Program-made: the position numbers and the translations under genes | Shown: in pieces, positions 56,836-64,000 of the stretch | Position numbering within the stretch: the stretch's first letter is position 1 | Layout: each line of letters opens with the position of its first letter | NCBI RefSeq assembly: GCF_027913035.1 | Contig: NZ_CP115775.1 | Span: 1,860,001-1,924,000 of the forward strand | Source of the DNA: Paracoccus albus | GTDB taxonomy: Bacteria; Pseudomonadota; Alphaproteobacteria; Rhodobacterales; Rhodobacteraceae | Length of the DNA: 64,000 bases | Direction of reading: 5' to 3' | Notes under the pieces: generated by a model | Told to the model about the DNA's origin: nothing | Databases searched by the model: none | The model's input: only the letters and a program-made list of their open reading frames with translations

Positions 56836-57273
56836 TCAAACGGGGGCTTTGCGGCCCCCGTTTTTCTTTGACCGCCGTTTCGCCGCCCGCGTGCTGACCC
56901 GCATCAGACGCTGAAAATTCGGGCAGTCCAAATGTGAAGGTGCGGGACATTCGGCGACGTGACGAAGCACCGCGACCAGAGTCCGCATCTCTTGCATCTG
57001 CCGTTCCAGATCATCGGCCTTGCCATGCAGATCATCCCTGCAAAGCGTTGGACGCCCTTCCTTGCCAAAGATCCCAGCGATCTCTGTCAGCGAAAATCCG
57101 GCAGACTTGCCCATATTTATCAATGCCAAGTGCAGCAGTACGCCAGACTGGTATTGCCGTCGTAGCCCGTGCCGTCCGGCAGAGGAAATCAGCCCCTGCT
57201 CCTCATAGTATCGCAGTCCCGAGGCACTTACGCCGCTGGCTTCGGCGACTTCGGCAATGTCGAGAAGTTTCAT
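56836..57273 (-). CDS. MerR-family regulator of the adjacent MFS gene
   Basis: The product is about 145 residues. The MerR winged helix reads MKLLDIAEVAEASGVSASGL, RYYEEQGLISSAGRHGLRRQ and MGKSAGFSLTEIAGIFG. The effector part has LCRDDLHGKADDLERQMQEM and a Cys pair in ECPAPSHLDCPNF, which may sense metals or oxidants; it is not the SoxR iron-sulfur set. I start at ATG 57273 (AAGG just upstream). A palindrome between it and the divergent MFS gene is the probable operator. Confidence 0.85.
   Translation of the reverse strand: MKLLDIAEVAEASGVSASGLRYYEEQGLISSAGRHGLRRQYQSGVLLHLALINMGKSAGFSLTEIAGIFGKEGRPTLCRDDLHGKADDLERQMQEMRTLVAVLRHVAECPAPSHLDCPNFQRLMRVSTRAAKRRSKKNGGRKAPV
56838..56865. terminator. 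Terminator after fadB, within the 3' end of the convergent MerR gene
   Basis: AAACGGGGGC pairs with GCCCCCGTTT over 10 bp with loop TTTGCG, then T residues. It starts 20 bases after the fadB stop and lies inside the last codons of the MerR gene on the other strand. Confidence 0.85.
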
Positions 57274-57280
57274 CCTTGAC

Positions 57281-57297
57281 CTCAAGTTCACTTGAAT
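57281..57297. promoter_or_regulatory. SoxR-like MerR operator
   Basis: CTCAAGTTCACTTGAAT contains TCAAGT-TC-ACTTGA, very close to the SoxR box CCTCAAGTTAACTTGAGG. It lies in the 67-bp gap between the divergent MerR and MFS genes, 8 bases before the MerR start. Confidence 0.75.
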
Positions 57298-57340
57298 TCG
57301 TAGCCTGCCTTCTCATTGACGAATTCTCAAGAGGATCAGG

Positions 57341-58534
57341 ATGACCAAAACACAAACCTCAGAGATCGGGCCGCTGCGAAACGACCCAAGAGGTATTGCC
57401 CTTCTTCTGGCAGCAAGCCTTACCGTGATGGCGGCAGCGACGATCAGCCCGGCACTGCCGGGCCTCGAACAACAGTTCGGCGACGGCCCCAATGCCGCTT
57501 ACCTTATCCGCGCTCTGGTGCCTGCGCCTTCGCTGACAGTTGTGTTTATGGCCGCGTTTTGCGGTATCGTCGTCGACCGGATTGGGCGCAAGCCGGTGCT
57601 GATTACGGGTATCGCATTGTTTGCTCTGGCAGGCAGCGCGGGCCTTGTCTTGCAGGATCTCGGGCACCTTCTTGCAAGCAGATTGGCCCTTGGCCTCGCG
57701 CTTGCAATGGTAATGACGGCTCAATCGGCACTTGTCGCTGATTACTACGCTGGCGCCGCGTTGCACCGGATGACAGGCGCGCAGGTCGCAGCACGAAATT
57801 TCGGCGGCTTCGTCTTTATTATGCTCGCCGGTGGGCTGGCCAGCGTTGCGACGCGCCTGCCCTTTCTTGTCTATGCGCTTCCAGCGATTTTTCTGCCATT
57901 CTTCCTGAAGGTCATTGTCGAACCGGCGCGGAACAAAGAGGCGCCGAATCGGGCGGCCCATGATTCCCCCGCCGGGTGGTGGATGCCGATAGCCCTCCTT
58001 GCTGGCGGACAGATGATCATAACCATCATCTTTTTCACCATGCCGACGCAAATGCCGTTCTTTCTTTCATCGCAGGGCTACGACAATCCGGCTTTAACCG
58101 GCGCAGTGCTGGGCTGCCTGATGATTGCTGGGGGGATCGCAGCCACTTTCTATCAACGGCTTCGCGCTACAATCGGAGATATTGCCAACCGCATTGCAGC
58201 AATTGCACTGATGGCGACCGGATTTGCGCTGCTGAGCGGGGTTCCGACAGTTTACGCGATCTTTGCAGGTGCAGCAGCCATTGGCGCAGGCTATGCATTG
58301 GCGATTCCGGGTTTCATTGCGGTGGCGTTGGGCGTCACCCCTGCGCAGCGACGCGGTACGACAGCGGCGATGCTGACCGGGTCGGTATTCCTGGGCCAAT
58401 TCGTTTCACCATTCGTCAGCACGCCTGCGATCGCGAACTGGGGTTGGCGCGGCGCGGGGTTGGGACTTGCCGCCTGTCTGGGCATGGTGGCATTGATCCT
58501 TATGATTGCTGCCCTGCGGAAACGCCGCACATAG
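57341..58534 (+). CDS. Major facilitator superfamily transporter
   Basis: The product is 397 residues with about 12 hydrophobic segments. The motif A loop reads GIVVDRIGRKPVLITGIALF between helices 2 and 3, and MTAQSALVADYY is in the helix 4-5 area. The shape fits a drug/H+ antiporter of the 12-helix class; the substrate cannot be told. Divergence from a MerR regulator with a SoxR-like operator suggests induction by a drug or oxidant. Confidence 0.88.
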   Translation: MTKTQTSEIGPLRNDPRGIALLLAASLTVMAAATISPALPGLEQQFGDGPNAAYLIRALVPAPSLTVVFMAAFCGIVVDRIGRKPVLITGIALFALAGSAGLVLQDLGHLLASRLALGLALAMVMTAQSALVADYYAGAALHRMTGAQVAARNFGGFVFIMLAGGLASVATRLPFLVYALPAIFLPFFLKVIVEPARNKEAPNRAAHDSPAGWWMPIALLAGGQMIITIIFFTMPTQMPFFLSSQGYDNPALTGAVLGCLMIAGGIAATFYQRLRATIGDIANRIAAIALMATGFALLSGVPTVYAIFAGAAAIGAGYALAIPGFIAVALGVTPAQRRGTTAAMLTGSVFLGQFVSPFVSTPAIANWGWRGAGLGLAACLGMVALILMIAALRKRRT

Positions 58535-58641
58535 TAGAGGCGCTACCTTCGGAACTTTCGCAGGGGACATACTGTTGATCCGTCGTGAATAAAGCCTATT
58601 CTGCGCTGCAACAGCTGTACCTGACGCAAGGAAGGAAGAAG

Positions 58642-59823
58642 ATGACGACCGAGACGCAACGCGCCGCCACCCAGTCGCAGACCCAGGTGGAGGAGGTCAC
58701 ATCTGTTGTCCTGCCCGAGCCGCAATCCGATCTTGTGCCACTGGAAGCGGCACCTGCACCGGTGGCCGACGAAATCCGCCAGCGGATGAATGAGATCGAC
58801 CTGAAGAATTCGGGTTCGATCGTGCATTTCGGGACGGGCGCGCAGTCGGAGCTGCAAGAGATCAGCCAGAAAATGCTGGCCGATGTGAAGAACAAGGATG
58901 TGGGCCCCGCGGGCGAATCGTTGCGCAATATCGTGACGACCATTCGGGGCTTTTCGGTCAGCGAACTTGACGTGCGTCGCGAACGCAGTTGGTGGGAAAA
59001 GCTTCTGGGCCGGACCGCGCCCTTCGCCCGCTTCGTCTCGAATTATGAAGAGGTTCAGGGCCAGATAGACAAGATCACCGAGGATCTTATGGGCCATGAA
59101 CACCGCCTGCTGAAAGACATTGAATCCCTTGATGTCTTGTATGAGAGGACTTTGAACTTCTACGACGAACTCGGCCTGTATATCTCGGCAGGAGAGGCCA
59201 AGCTTCGTGAGTTGGACGAGGATCTGATCCCGGCCAAGGAAGCCGAAGTTCAGGCCAGCCCTGCTGACGGTCAGGTTTTGGAGGCGCAAGAGCTTCGCGA
59301 CCTGCGCAGTGTGCGCGACGATCTGGAGCGCCGCGTTCACGACCTCAAGCTGACCCGGCAGGTCACGATGCAGTCCCTGCCCTCCATCCGGCTGGTTCAG
59401 GAAAATGACAAGTCCTTGGTGACGAAGATCAATTCGACGCTGGTGAACACCGTCCCGCTTTGGGAGACCCAGCTTGCGCAGGCCGTTACCATCCAGCGTT
59501 CTGCCGAAGCCGCGGGCGCGGTAAAGGACGCAACAGATCTGACCAATGAGCTGCTGACTAAGAATGCCGAGAACCTGCGTCAGGCCAACAGCGCCATCCG
59601 TACAGAGATGGAGCGTGGCGTTTTCGATATCGAATCCGTGCGCACCGCGAATGCAGAGCTTATCGCAACGATTGAGGACAGCCTGCGCATCGCAGACGAA
59701 GGCAAGGCGCGTCGTGCCACCGCAGAAGAAGAACTGGTCCGGATGGAGGATGAGTTGCGCCGCACCTTGTCATCGGCACGCGCCCAATCGCCGCAAGTTC
59801 AATCACAGGCCAGTCAGACGTGA
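58642..59823 (+). CDS. Toxic anion resistance protein TelA
   Basis: The product is 393 residues from ATG 58642 (GGAAGGAAG upstream); an upstream TTG/GTG region lacks homology. The TelA family pattern is clear: RNIVTTIRGFSVSELDVRRE, LLGRTAPFARFVSNYEEVQG, DIESLDVLYERTLNFYDELG, LYISAGEAKL and QSLPSIRLVQENDKSLVTKI, nearly all helical with coiled coils. TelA was named for tellurite resistance, but its biochemistry is unsettled. It overlaps the DUF2927 gene by 4 bases. The XpaC-like partner often seen upstream is absent. Confidence 0.9.
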   Translation: MTTETQRAATQSQTQVEEVTSVVLPEPQSDLVPLEAAPAPVADEIRQRMNEIDLKNSGSIVHFGTGAQSELQEISQKMLADVKNKDVGPAGESLRNIVTTIRGFSVSELDVRRERSWWEKLLGRTAPFARFVSNYEEVQGQIDKITEDLMGHEHRLLKDIESLDVLYERTLNFYDELGLYISAGEAKLRELDEDLIPAKEAEVQASPADGQVLEAQELRDLRSVRDDLERRVHDLKLTRQVTMQSLPSIRLVQENDKSLVTKINSTLVNTVPLWETQLAQAVTIQRSAEAAGAVKDATDLTNELLTKNAENLRQANSAIRTEMERGVFDIESVRTANAELIATIEDSLRIADEGKARRATAEEELVRMEDELRRTLSSARAQSPQVQSQASQT

Positions 59824-60878
59824 CAGAAATCGCTGCCCTGATACCTCGCCGGCTCAGAAGCCTGCCCGGTCGGGGCGGGCTGGCCTTGTTGCTGGCTTTC
59901 TCACTTGCCTCCTGCACCGAAGACAGCGCCCCGCCCGCAGCCCCGCCGCCGTCCGAACCCGCAGCGGAACCGCCACCCCGCATTGCATCGGCGCCGCCCG
60001 TCCGCAAGCCCGGATCGGCCCTGCGCGCTGCACGTGCGCACCGCGCCTCGCTTCAGGCAGATGCGGCGCAACAGGCGTCCAGCACGCCCGCAAGCCAGTC
60101 GCTGCACGGCTATTTCGAAGGCGTAGAGGATATGCTGGATGCGCGTGGTCAGCTTCGCCGCGACGATGGTAGCAGCATTGCCATAACGGCAGAGCAATTG
60201 GCGGCGAATTTCGTCAATATCGCGCTCTATGACGAATATTCGCGCAATGGTGCCGATCTGGTGCCCGACGCCCGTCCATCGCGGCTGCGGCGGTGGGACA
60301 AACCCGTCCGCATCGCGATAGAGTTCGGGCCTTCTGTCCCGCCCGCAACGCGAACACGCGACCGGGCAGAGGTTCAGGCCTTTGCTGAACGTCTGGCGCG
60401 CCTGACCGGGCATGACGTCGCCGCGACGCCGGGCGCGGGCAATTTTACCGTCATGTTCCTAAGCGAGGATGAGCGCCGCCAGATCGGACCGCGCCTTGCC
60501 GCGGTGGTGCCGGGTATTCCGGCCGGGGATATTGAGGCGATTCAATCGCTTCCGCCGCAAAATTACTGCACCGTCTTTGCTTATTCAATCGGCAGCAACC
60601 CTGTCTATTCCGAAGCCATTGCTGTTATCCGCGCTGAACTTCCGCCCCGTTTACGCTCTTCCTGTATTCACGAAGAGCTCGCGCAGGGGATGGGTCTGGC
60701 GAATGATGATCCGGGTGCGCGACCCTCGATCTTCAATGATGACGAGGAATTCGCGCTGCTGACTCAACATGATGCGATGCTGCTGAAAATGCTGTATGAT
60801 CCGCGCCTGACCCCCGGCATGAATGCCGAAGAGGCCGGGCCGGTCATTCAGGAGATCTCGGCCGAGTTGATACCGTGA
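59820..60878 (+). CDS. DUF2927 lipoprotein (metalloprotease-like)
   Basis: The product is 352 residues from a GTG overlapping the telA stop. The signal has a lipobox-like ALLLAFSLASC, then a Pro/Ala-rich linker. The DUF2927 domain follows from about residue 125: ITAEQLAANFVNIALYDEYS, RWDKPVRIAIEFGP, CTVFAYSIGSNPVYSEAIAV and the motif SSCIHEELAQGMGLAND. HEELAQ resembles the HExxH of zinc peptidases, but the second His is missing. It is probably anchored in the periplasm. Function unknown. Confidence 0.88.
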   Translation: MTEIAALIPRRLRSLPGRGGLALLLAFSLASCTEDSAPPAAPPPSEPAAEPPPRIASAPPVRKPGSALRAARAHRASLQADAAQQASSTPASQSLHGYFEGVEDMLDARGQLRRDDGSSIAITAEQLAANFVNIALYDEYSRNGADLVPDARPSRLRRWDKPVRIAIEFGPSVPPATRTRDRAEVQAFAERLARLTGHDVAATPGAGNFTVMFLSEDERRQIGPRLAAVVPGIPAGDIEAIQSLPPQNYCTVFAYSIGSNPVYSEAIAVIRAELPPRLRSSCIHEELAQGMGLANDDPGARPSIFNDDEEFALLTQHDAMLLKMLYDPRLTPGMNAEEAGPVIQEISAELIP

Positions 60879-61008
60879 TGCGGCGGCGACGCATGATTGA
60901 CACGTCCCAGCGGCAAGGGTTCATCGTAAGGCATTTTGCCAGCCTGACTGCCGGAACCTGACCGAACCGCTAATTGTTTGATACGCGAACCAAACTACGG
61001 AGACCCCC

Positions 61009-62157
61009 ATGGCCCTGTTCGACTTCCTCTCGGGTGAATTCATCGATGTCATCGAATGGACGGATGACACCCGCGACACGATGGTCTGGCGGTTCGAACG
61101 CCGTGGAAACGCCATCAAATACGGTGCCAAGCTGACCGTGCGCGAAGGTCAGGCGGCGGTTTTCGTGCACGAAGGGCAGATCGCCGATGTGTTCGGACCG
61201 GGCCTGTATATGCTGGAAACCAACAACATGCCGATCCTGACATCGCTTCAGCATTGGGATCACGGCTTCAAATCGCCGTTCAAGTCCGAGATCTATTTCG
61301 TTAACACAACGCGCTTCAACGACCTGAAATGGGGTACGAAAAACCCGATCATCGCCCGCGATCCCGAGTTCGGGCCGGTGCGCATCCGCTCTTTCGGCAC
61401 TTATTCGATGCGTGTGACCGACCCGGCAAAGTTCATGGCCGAGATCGTTGGCACCGATGGCGAGTTCACCCGCGACGAGATTACTTTTCAGCTTCGGAAC
61501 ATCATCGTGCAGGAATTTTCACGCATGATTGCCTCCTCCGGCATTCCGGTGCTGGATATGGCGGCGAATACCGATCAACTGGGCAAGATGGTGGCGAAGG
61601 CGATTGCACCGACCATTGCCAGCTACGGCCTGTCCATCCCAGAATTTTATATTGAAAACATAAGTCTGCCGGATGAAGTTGAGGCCATTCTGGACAAGCG
61701 GACCTCTATGGGGATCGTCGGTGATCTGGAACGCTTTGGCCAATATGCGCAGGCAGAGGCGATGCTGAACGCATCCCAGAACAACGCTGGGGCGGGTGCT
61801 GGTATGGGTGCCGGACTGGGTGCCGCGATTGGCATGGGCATGGCGGCGCAACGTGGCCCTTGGGGTCAGGTCGCGCAGCAGCCGCAAGCACAGACGGGCG
61901 CATTGCCACCGCCTGTGCCGGGCAACCGGGCGGAAACCGTGTGGCACATCGCCAGAGACGGTCAGTCTGACGGGCCATACGGTCGCGGTCACCTTGGACG
62001 CCTTGTGAAAGAGGGCAGCTTTACACGCGAAACGCTGGTCTGGACGCCGGGACAGGACGGCTGGCTGCCTGCCGATGAAGTGCCAGAGCTTGCGCAGCTT
62101 TTCACCATTTCGCCGCCGCCTCCGCCGGTGCCGCTTCCGGGTCCGGCAGGCTCCTGA
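61009..62157 (+). CDS. SPFH-domain protein with C-terminal GYF_2 domain
   Basis: The product is 382 residues. The SPFH (band 7, YdjI-like) domain spans roughly residues 25-235: VREGQAAVFVHEGQIADVFG, TRFNDLKWGTKNPIIARDPE and FTRDEITFQLRNIIVQEFSR. A Gly/Ala-rich stretch (about 260-285) and a linker lead to a GYF_2/DUF4339 domain at 315-370 (WHIARDGQSDGPYGRGHLGR, TLVWTPGQDGWLPADEVPEL). SPFH proteins form membrane-linked oligomers and GYF domains bind Pro-rich peptides. No membrane helix is visible. Confidence 0.88.
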   Translation: MALFDFLSGEFIDVIEWTDDTRDTMVWRFERRGNAIKYGAKLTVREGQAAVFVHEGQIADVFGPGLYMLETNNMPILTSLQHWDHGFKSPFKSEIYFVNTTRFNDLKWGTKNPIIARDPEFGPVRIRSFGTYSMRVTDPAKFMAEIVGTDGEFTRDEITFQLRNIIVQEFSRMIASSGIPVLDMAANTDQLGKMVAKAIAPTIASYGLSIPEFYIENISLPDEVEAILDKRTSMGIVGDLERFGQYAQAEAMLNASQNNAGAGAGMGAGLGAAIGMGMAAQRGPWGQVAQQPQAQTGALPPPVPGNRAETVWHIARDGQSDGPYGRGHLGRLVKEGSFTRETLVWTPGQDGWLPADEVPELAQLFTISPPPPPVPLPGPAGS

Positions 62158-62184
62158 TCCACGCAGGCAGGAGACCCGGACGCA

Positions 62185-63465
62185 ATGCCGACGCCCCCCA
62201 GCGAATTCCGCTATCCCTGCGACAATTGCGGGGCCAGCCTGACCTTTTCGCCAGGCGAGCAATCGTTGAAATGCCCCTATTGCGGGCATGTGCAGTCGAT
62301 CGGTCCGGGTGCGGCCCGCGCGCCCGCCCGCTCGGCAACGGATGGGGTCGATGGCGAGCGTGTGCTTTTGCCGGAACCTTCGACCGGTCGCGCCCTGCAA
62401 TGGGATGCGGGCCACAAAGTCCCGCAACTGGCTGAAATCCCGCTGGAACGCGGCTTGCGGCTGGATGCAGGCAGCGATCTCGCGCAGGAAAAGCGGATGC
62501 TGTCCTGCCCCAATTGCGGCGCAAAGTTCGAACTCGGCGGCGACAGCCAGTCAGCGAATTGCCCGTTCTGCGCAACGCCTGTTGTGACGGAAACCGGCGC
62601 GAGCCGCCAGTTGAAGCCGCAAGGCGTCTTGCCCTTTGTCGTGTCCGAAGATCAGGCAAGATCGGCGCTAGAAGATTGGATGGGCCGCCTGTGGTTCGCG
62701 CCATCGGGCCTGCTGGCCTATTCCCGGCGCGGGCGGAAAATGACGGGCGTCTACTCTCCCTTCTGGACCTTCGATGCAGACACAACTTCCGATTACGCGG
62801 GTGCAAGGGGCGACTGGTATTACGAAACGGTCTATGTCACCGAGACCGTCAACGGAAAAAGCCGCCGCGTTGCGCGTCAGGTGCGCAAGACCCGCTGGAC
62901 ATCGGTCCGCGGTCGCGTTGGCCGTGCCTTCAACGATGTGCTCGTCCTTGCCTCATCCGCCCTGCCCCGGCGCATGACCGACGCGCTGACGCCTTGGGAC
63001 CTGTCCCATCTGCGCAGCTACGATCCTCAATATCTCGCCGGGTTCGAGGCGGAGGGCTATACCATCCCGCTGGAATCCGGTCATGGCATCGCCCGGCAAG
63101 AGATGGAGGGCGTGATCGCGATGGATATCAGGCGCGATATCGGCGGGGATGTGCAGCGCATCAGTCAGGCCCGTACAGCCTATTCGGCAGAAACCTTCAA
63201 GCATGTCCTGCTGCCCATCTGGTCCGCCGCCTATCGCTATAATGGCAAATCTTACCGCTTCGTCGTTAACGGCCAGTCGGGCCGCGTTCAGGGAGAGCGC
63301 CCCTATTCCATCTGGAAGATCACGTTGGCCGTCATCATTGGCTTGCTGCTGCTGGCGGCGATGCTGTTCATAGCCAACCAGTCCGGCTATGTGCAATTCG
63401 ATGCGAACGGCTTCGACGCGGGCGGCTTTTCCTCGCCAGACGACTATATTATCCAAGGCTACTAG
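62185..63465 (+). CDS. Double zinc-ribbon protein with C-terminal membrane anchor
   Basis: The product is 426 residues. Two zinc ribbons are clear: CDNCG...CPYCG near residues 12-34 and CPNCG...CPFC near 108-130. A beta-rich region follows (LPFVVSEDQARSALEDWMGR, YSPFWTFDADTTSDYAGARG, ETFKHVLLPIWSAAYRYNGK), and one membrane helix near the end (KITLAVIIGLLLLAAMLFIA). It is a TFIIB-type zinc-ribbon membrane protein often found next to YdjI-like SPFH genes. The gap to the SPFH gene is 27 bases. Function unknown. Confidence 0.85.
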   Translation: MPTPPSEFRYPCDNCGASLTFSPGEQSLKCPYCGHVQSIGPGAARAPARSATDGVDGERVLLPEPSTGRALQWDAGHKVPQLAEIPLERGLRLDAGSDLAQEKRMLSCPNCGAKFELGGDSQSANCPFCATPVVTETGASRQLKPQGVLPFVVSEDQARSALEDWMGRLWFAPSGLLAYSRRGRKMTGVYSPFWTFDADTTSDYAGARGDWYYETVYVTETVNGKSRRVARQVRKTRWTSVRGRVGRAFNDVLVLASSALPRRMTDALTPWDLSHLRSYDPQYLAGFEAEGYTIPLESGHGIARQEMEGVIAMDIRRDIGGDVQRISQARTAYSAETFKHVLLPIWSAAYRYNGKSYRFVVNGQSGRVQGERPYSIWKITLAVIIGLLLLAAMLFIANQSGYVQFDANGFDAGGFSSPDDYIIQGY

Positions 63466-63485
63466 CTTAACCCAAAGGAAACTAA

Positions 63486-64000
63486 ATGATCCTGTGCTGC
63501 GGCGAATCGCTGATCGACATGGTGCCAGACCAGGGCAGCTTTCTGCCACTGCCGGGTGGATCGGTCTATAACACCACGGTCGCGCTTGGCCGGTTGGGTA
63601 CGCAAACCGCCTATCTGTGGCCACTGTCGCAGGATTCATTCGGCGACGCGCTTCGCGTTCCGCTGGAAAAGGCCGGGGTCGATTTGTCGCTGTGCCCCTC
63701 TACCCCACGGCTGACGACGCTGGCACTGGTTTTCCTGAATGACGGCCATGCCTCTTATAGCTTCTACGACGAAGGCACCGCTGGCCGGATGTTTGATGTC
63801 GGCGATCTGCCAAACCTTCCCGACGATATCGAAGCACTGTTCATCGGCGGCATCAGCCTGATTCAGGACCCCTGTGGCGCGACAGTCGAAGAACTCGCCC
63901 ATCGCGCGGCAGAGCGCGGGCTGGTCACGATGGTAGATCTGAATATCCGCCCCAATCTGATCGGCGATGATCGCGCCACGCGCGAACGGCTGGGCGCGCT
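63486..64000 (+). CDS. PfkB-family sugar kinase (fructokinase-like), N-terminal part
   Basis: The gene runs off the window; about 171 residues are visible. ILCCGESLIDMVP opens the fold, GGSVYNTTVALGRLG is the first PfkB signature with the sugar-binding Gly-Gly and Asn, and DGHASYSFYDEGTAGRM and MVDLNIRPNLI follow. The pattern fits the fructokinase/ribokinase branch, which phosphorylates a hexose with ATP. It starts 20 bases after the zinc-ribbon gene, perhaps as read-through. The ATP and catalytic Asp motifs lie beyond the end. Confidence 0.85.
   Translation, partial: MILCCGESLIDMVPDQGSFLPLPGGSVYNTTVALGRLGTQTAYLWPLSQDSFGDALRVPLEKAGVDLSLCPSTPRLTTLALVFLNDGHASYSFYDEGTAGRMFDVGDLPNLPDDIEALFIGGISLIQDPCGATVEELAHRAAERGLVTMVDLNIRPNLIGDDRATRERLGA

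Overview
The window is high-GC alphaproteobacterial chromosome. Gene content and style point to a Paracoccaceae/Rhodobacteraceae member, most likely Paracoccus-like: trpE next to a PpiD-type chaperone, trpG-trpD-trpC-moaC-moeA-lexA in one run, a lexA promoter with a GAAC-N7-GAAC SOS box, DUF192/DUF484/DUF2927/DUF4174/DUF6497 proteins typical of that group, and many ATGA/GTGA stop-start overlaps. Genus is an inference. Most of the window is core metabolism and housekeeping. Accessory DNA is confined to two places: a decayed prophage island with an IS3 fragment beside a tRNA-Pro (about 11.4-14.9 kb), and a decayed IS3 copy between rplY and a beta-oxidation regulon (about 48.4-49.6 kb).

Layout. 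1-9 kb: esterase end, HNH nuclease, small membrane protein, radical SAM protein, NTF2-like protein, two tandem Lrp regulators divergent from ilvC, a TetR/DUF1772 pair around a large operator, then xerC-DUF484-fsa on the minus strand. 9.1-11.3 kb: priA. 11.4-14.9 kb: IS3 left part, broken phage portal gene, integrase, tRNA-Pro(UGG). 14.9-20 kb: DUF192, double cold-shock protein with a perfect 20-bp palindrome upstream, pdxH, fabI, a LysE exporter lacking an ATG/GTG/TTG start at the expected place, gpt, and an Ala/Asp/Glu-rich PRC-barrel protein. 20-31.5 kb: trpE, ppiD-like, an aminotransferase, a low-complexity secreted protein that may have lost a deacetylase domain, trpG, trpD, ung, trpC, moaC, moeA, lexA.

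31.5-36.7 kb: corC-ybeY-phoH and alr-mlaE-mlaF, all minus strand. 36.9-41.1 kb: small secreted and lipoprotein genes, including two tandem glycine-zipper lipoproteins and a HEPN-motif protein. 41.3-47.3 kb: hom, an MmcQ/YjbR protein, a polyamine-type ABC transporter without its binding protein, and a TRAP binding protein without its membrane subunits. 47.5-49.6 kb: rplY and a dead IS3 copy.

49.8-56.8 kb: a fatty-acid beta-oxidation set (MerR regulator with a LiuR-like operator, acyl-CoA dehydrogenase, GST, thiolase, cupin, FadB-type multifunctional enzyme). 56.8-58.5 kb: a second MerR regulator divergent from an MFS exporter around a SoxR-like palindrome. 58.6-63.5 kb: TelA, DUF2927 lipoprotein, SPFH-GYF protein and a zinc-ribbon membrane protein, a co-oriented and poorly understood envelope module that is the best candidate here for an uncharacterised system. 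The window ends inside a PfkB-family sugar kinase.
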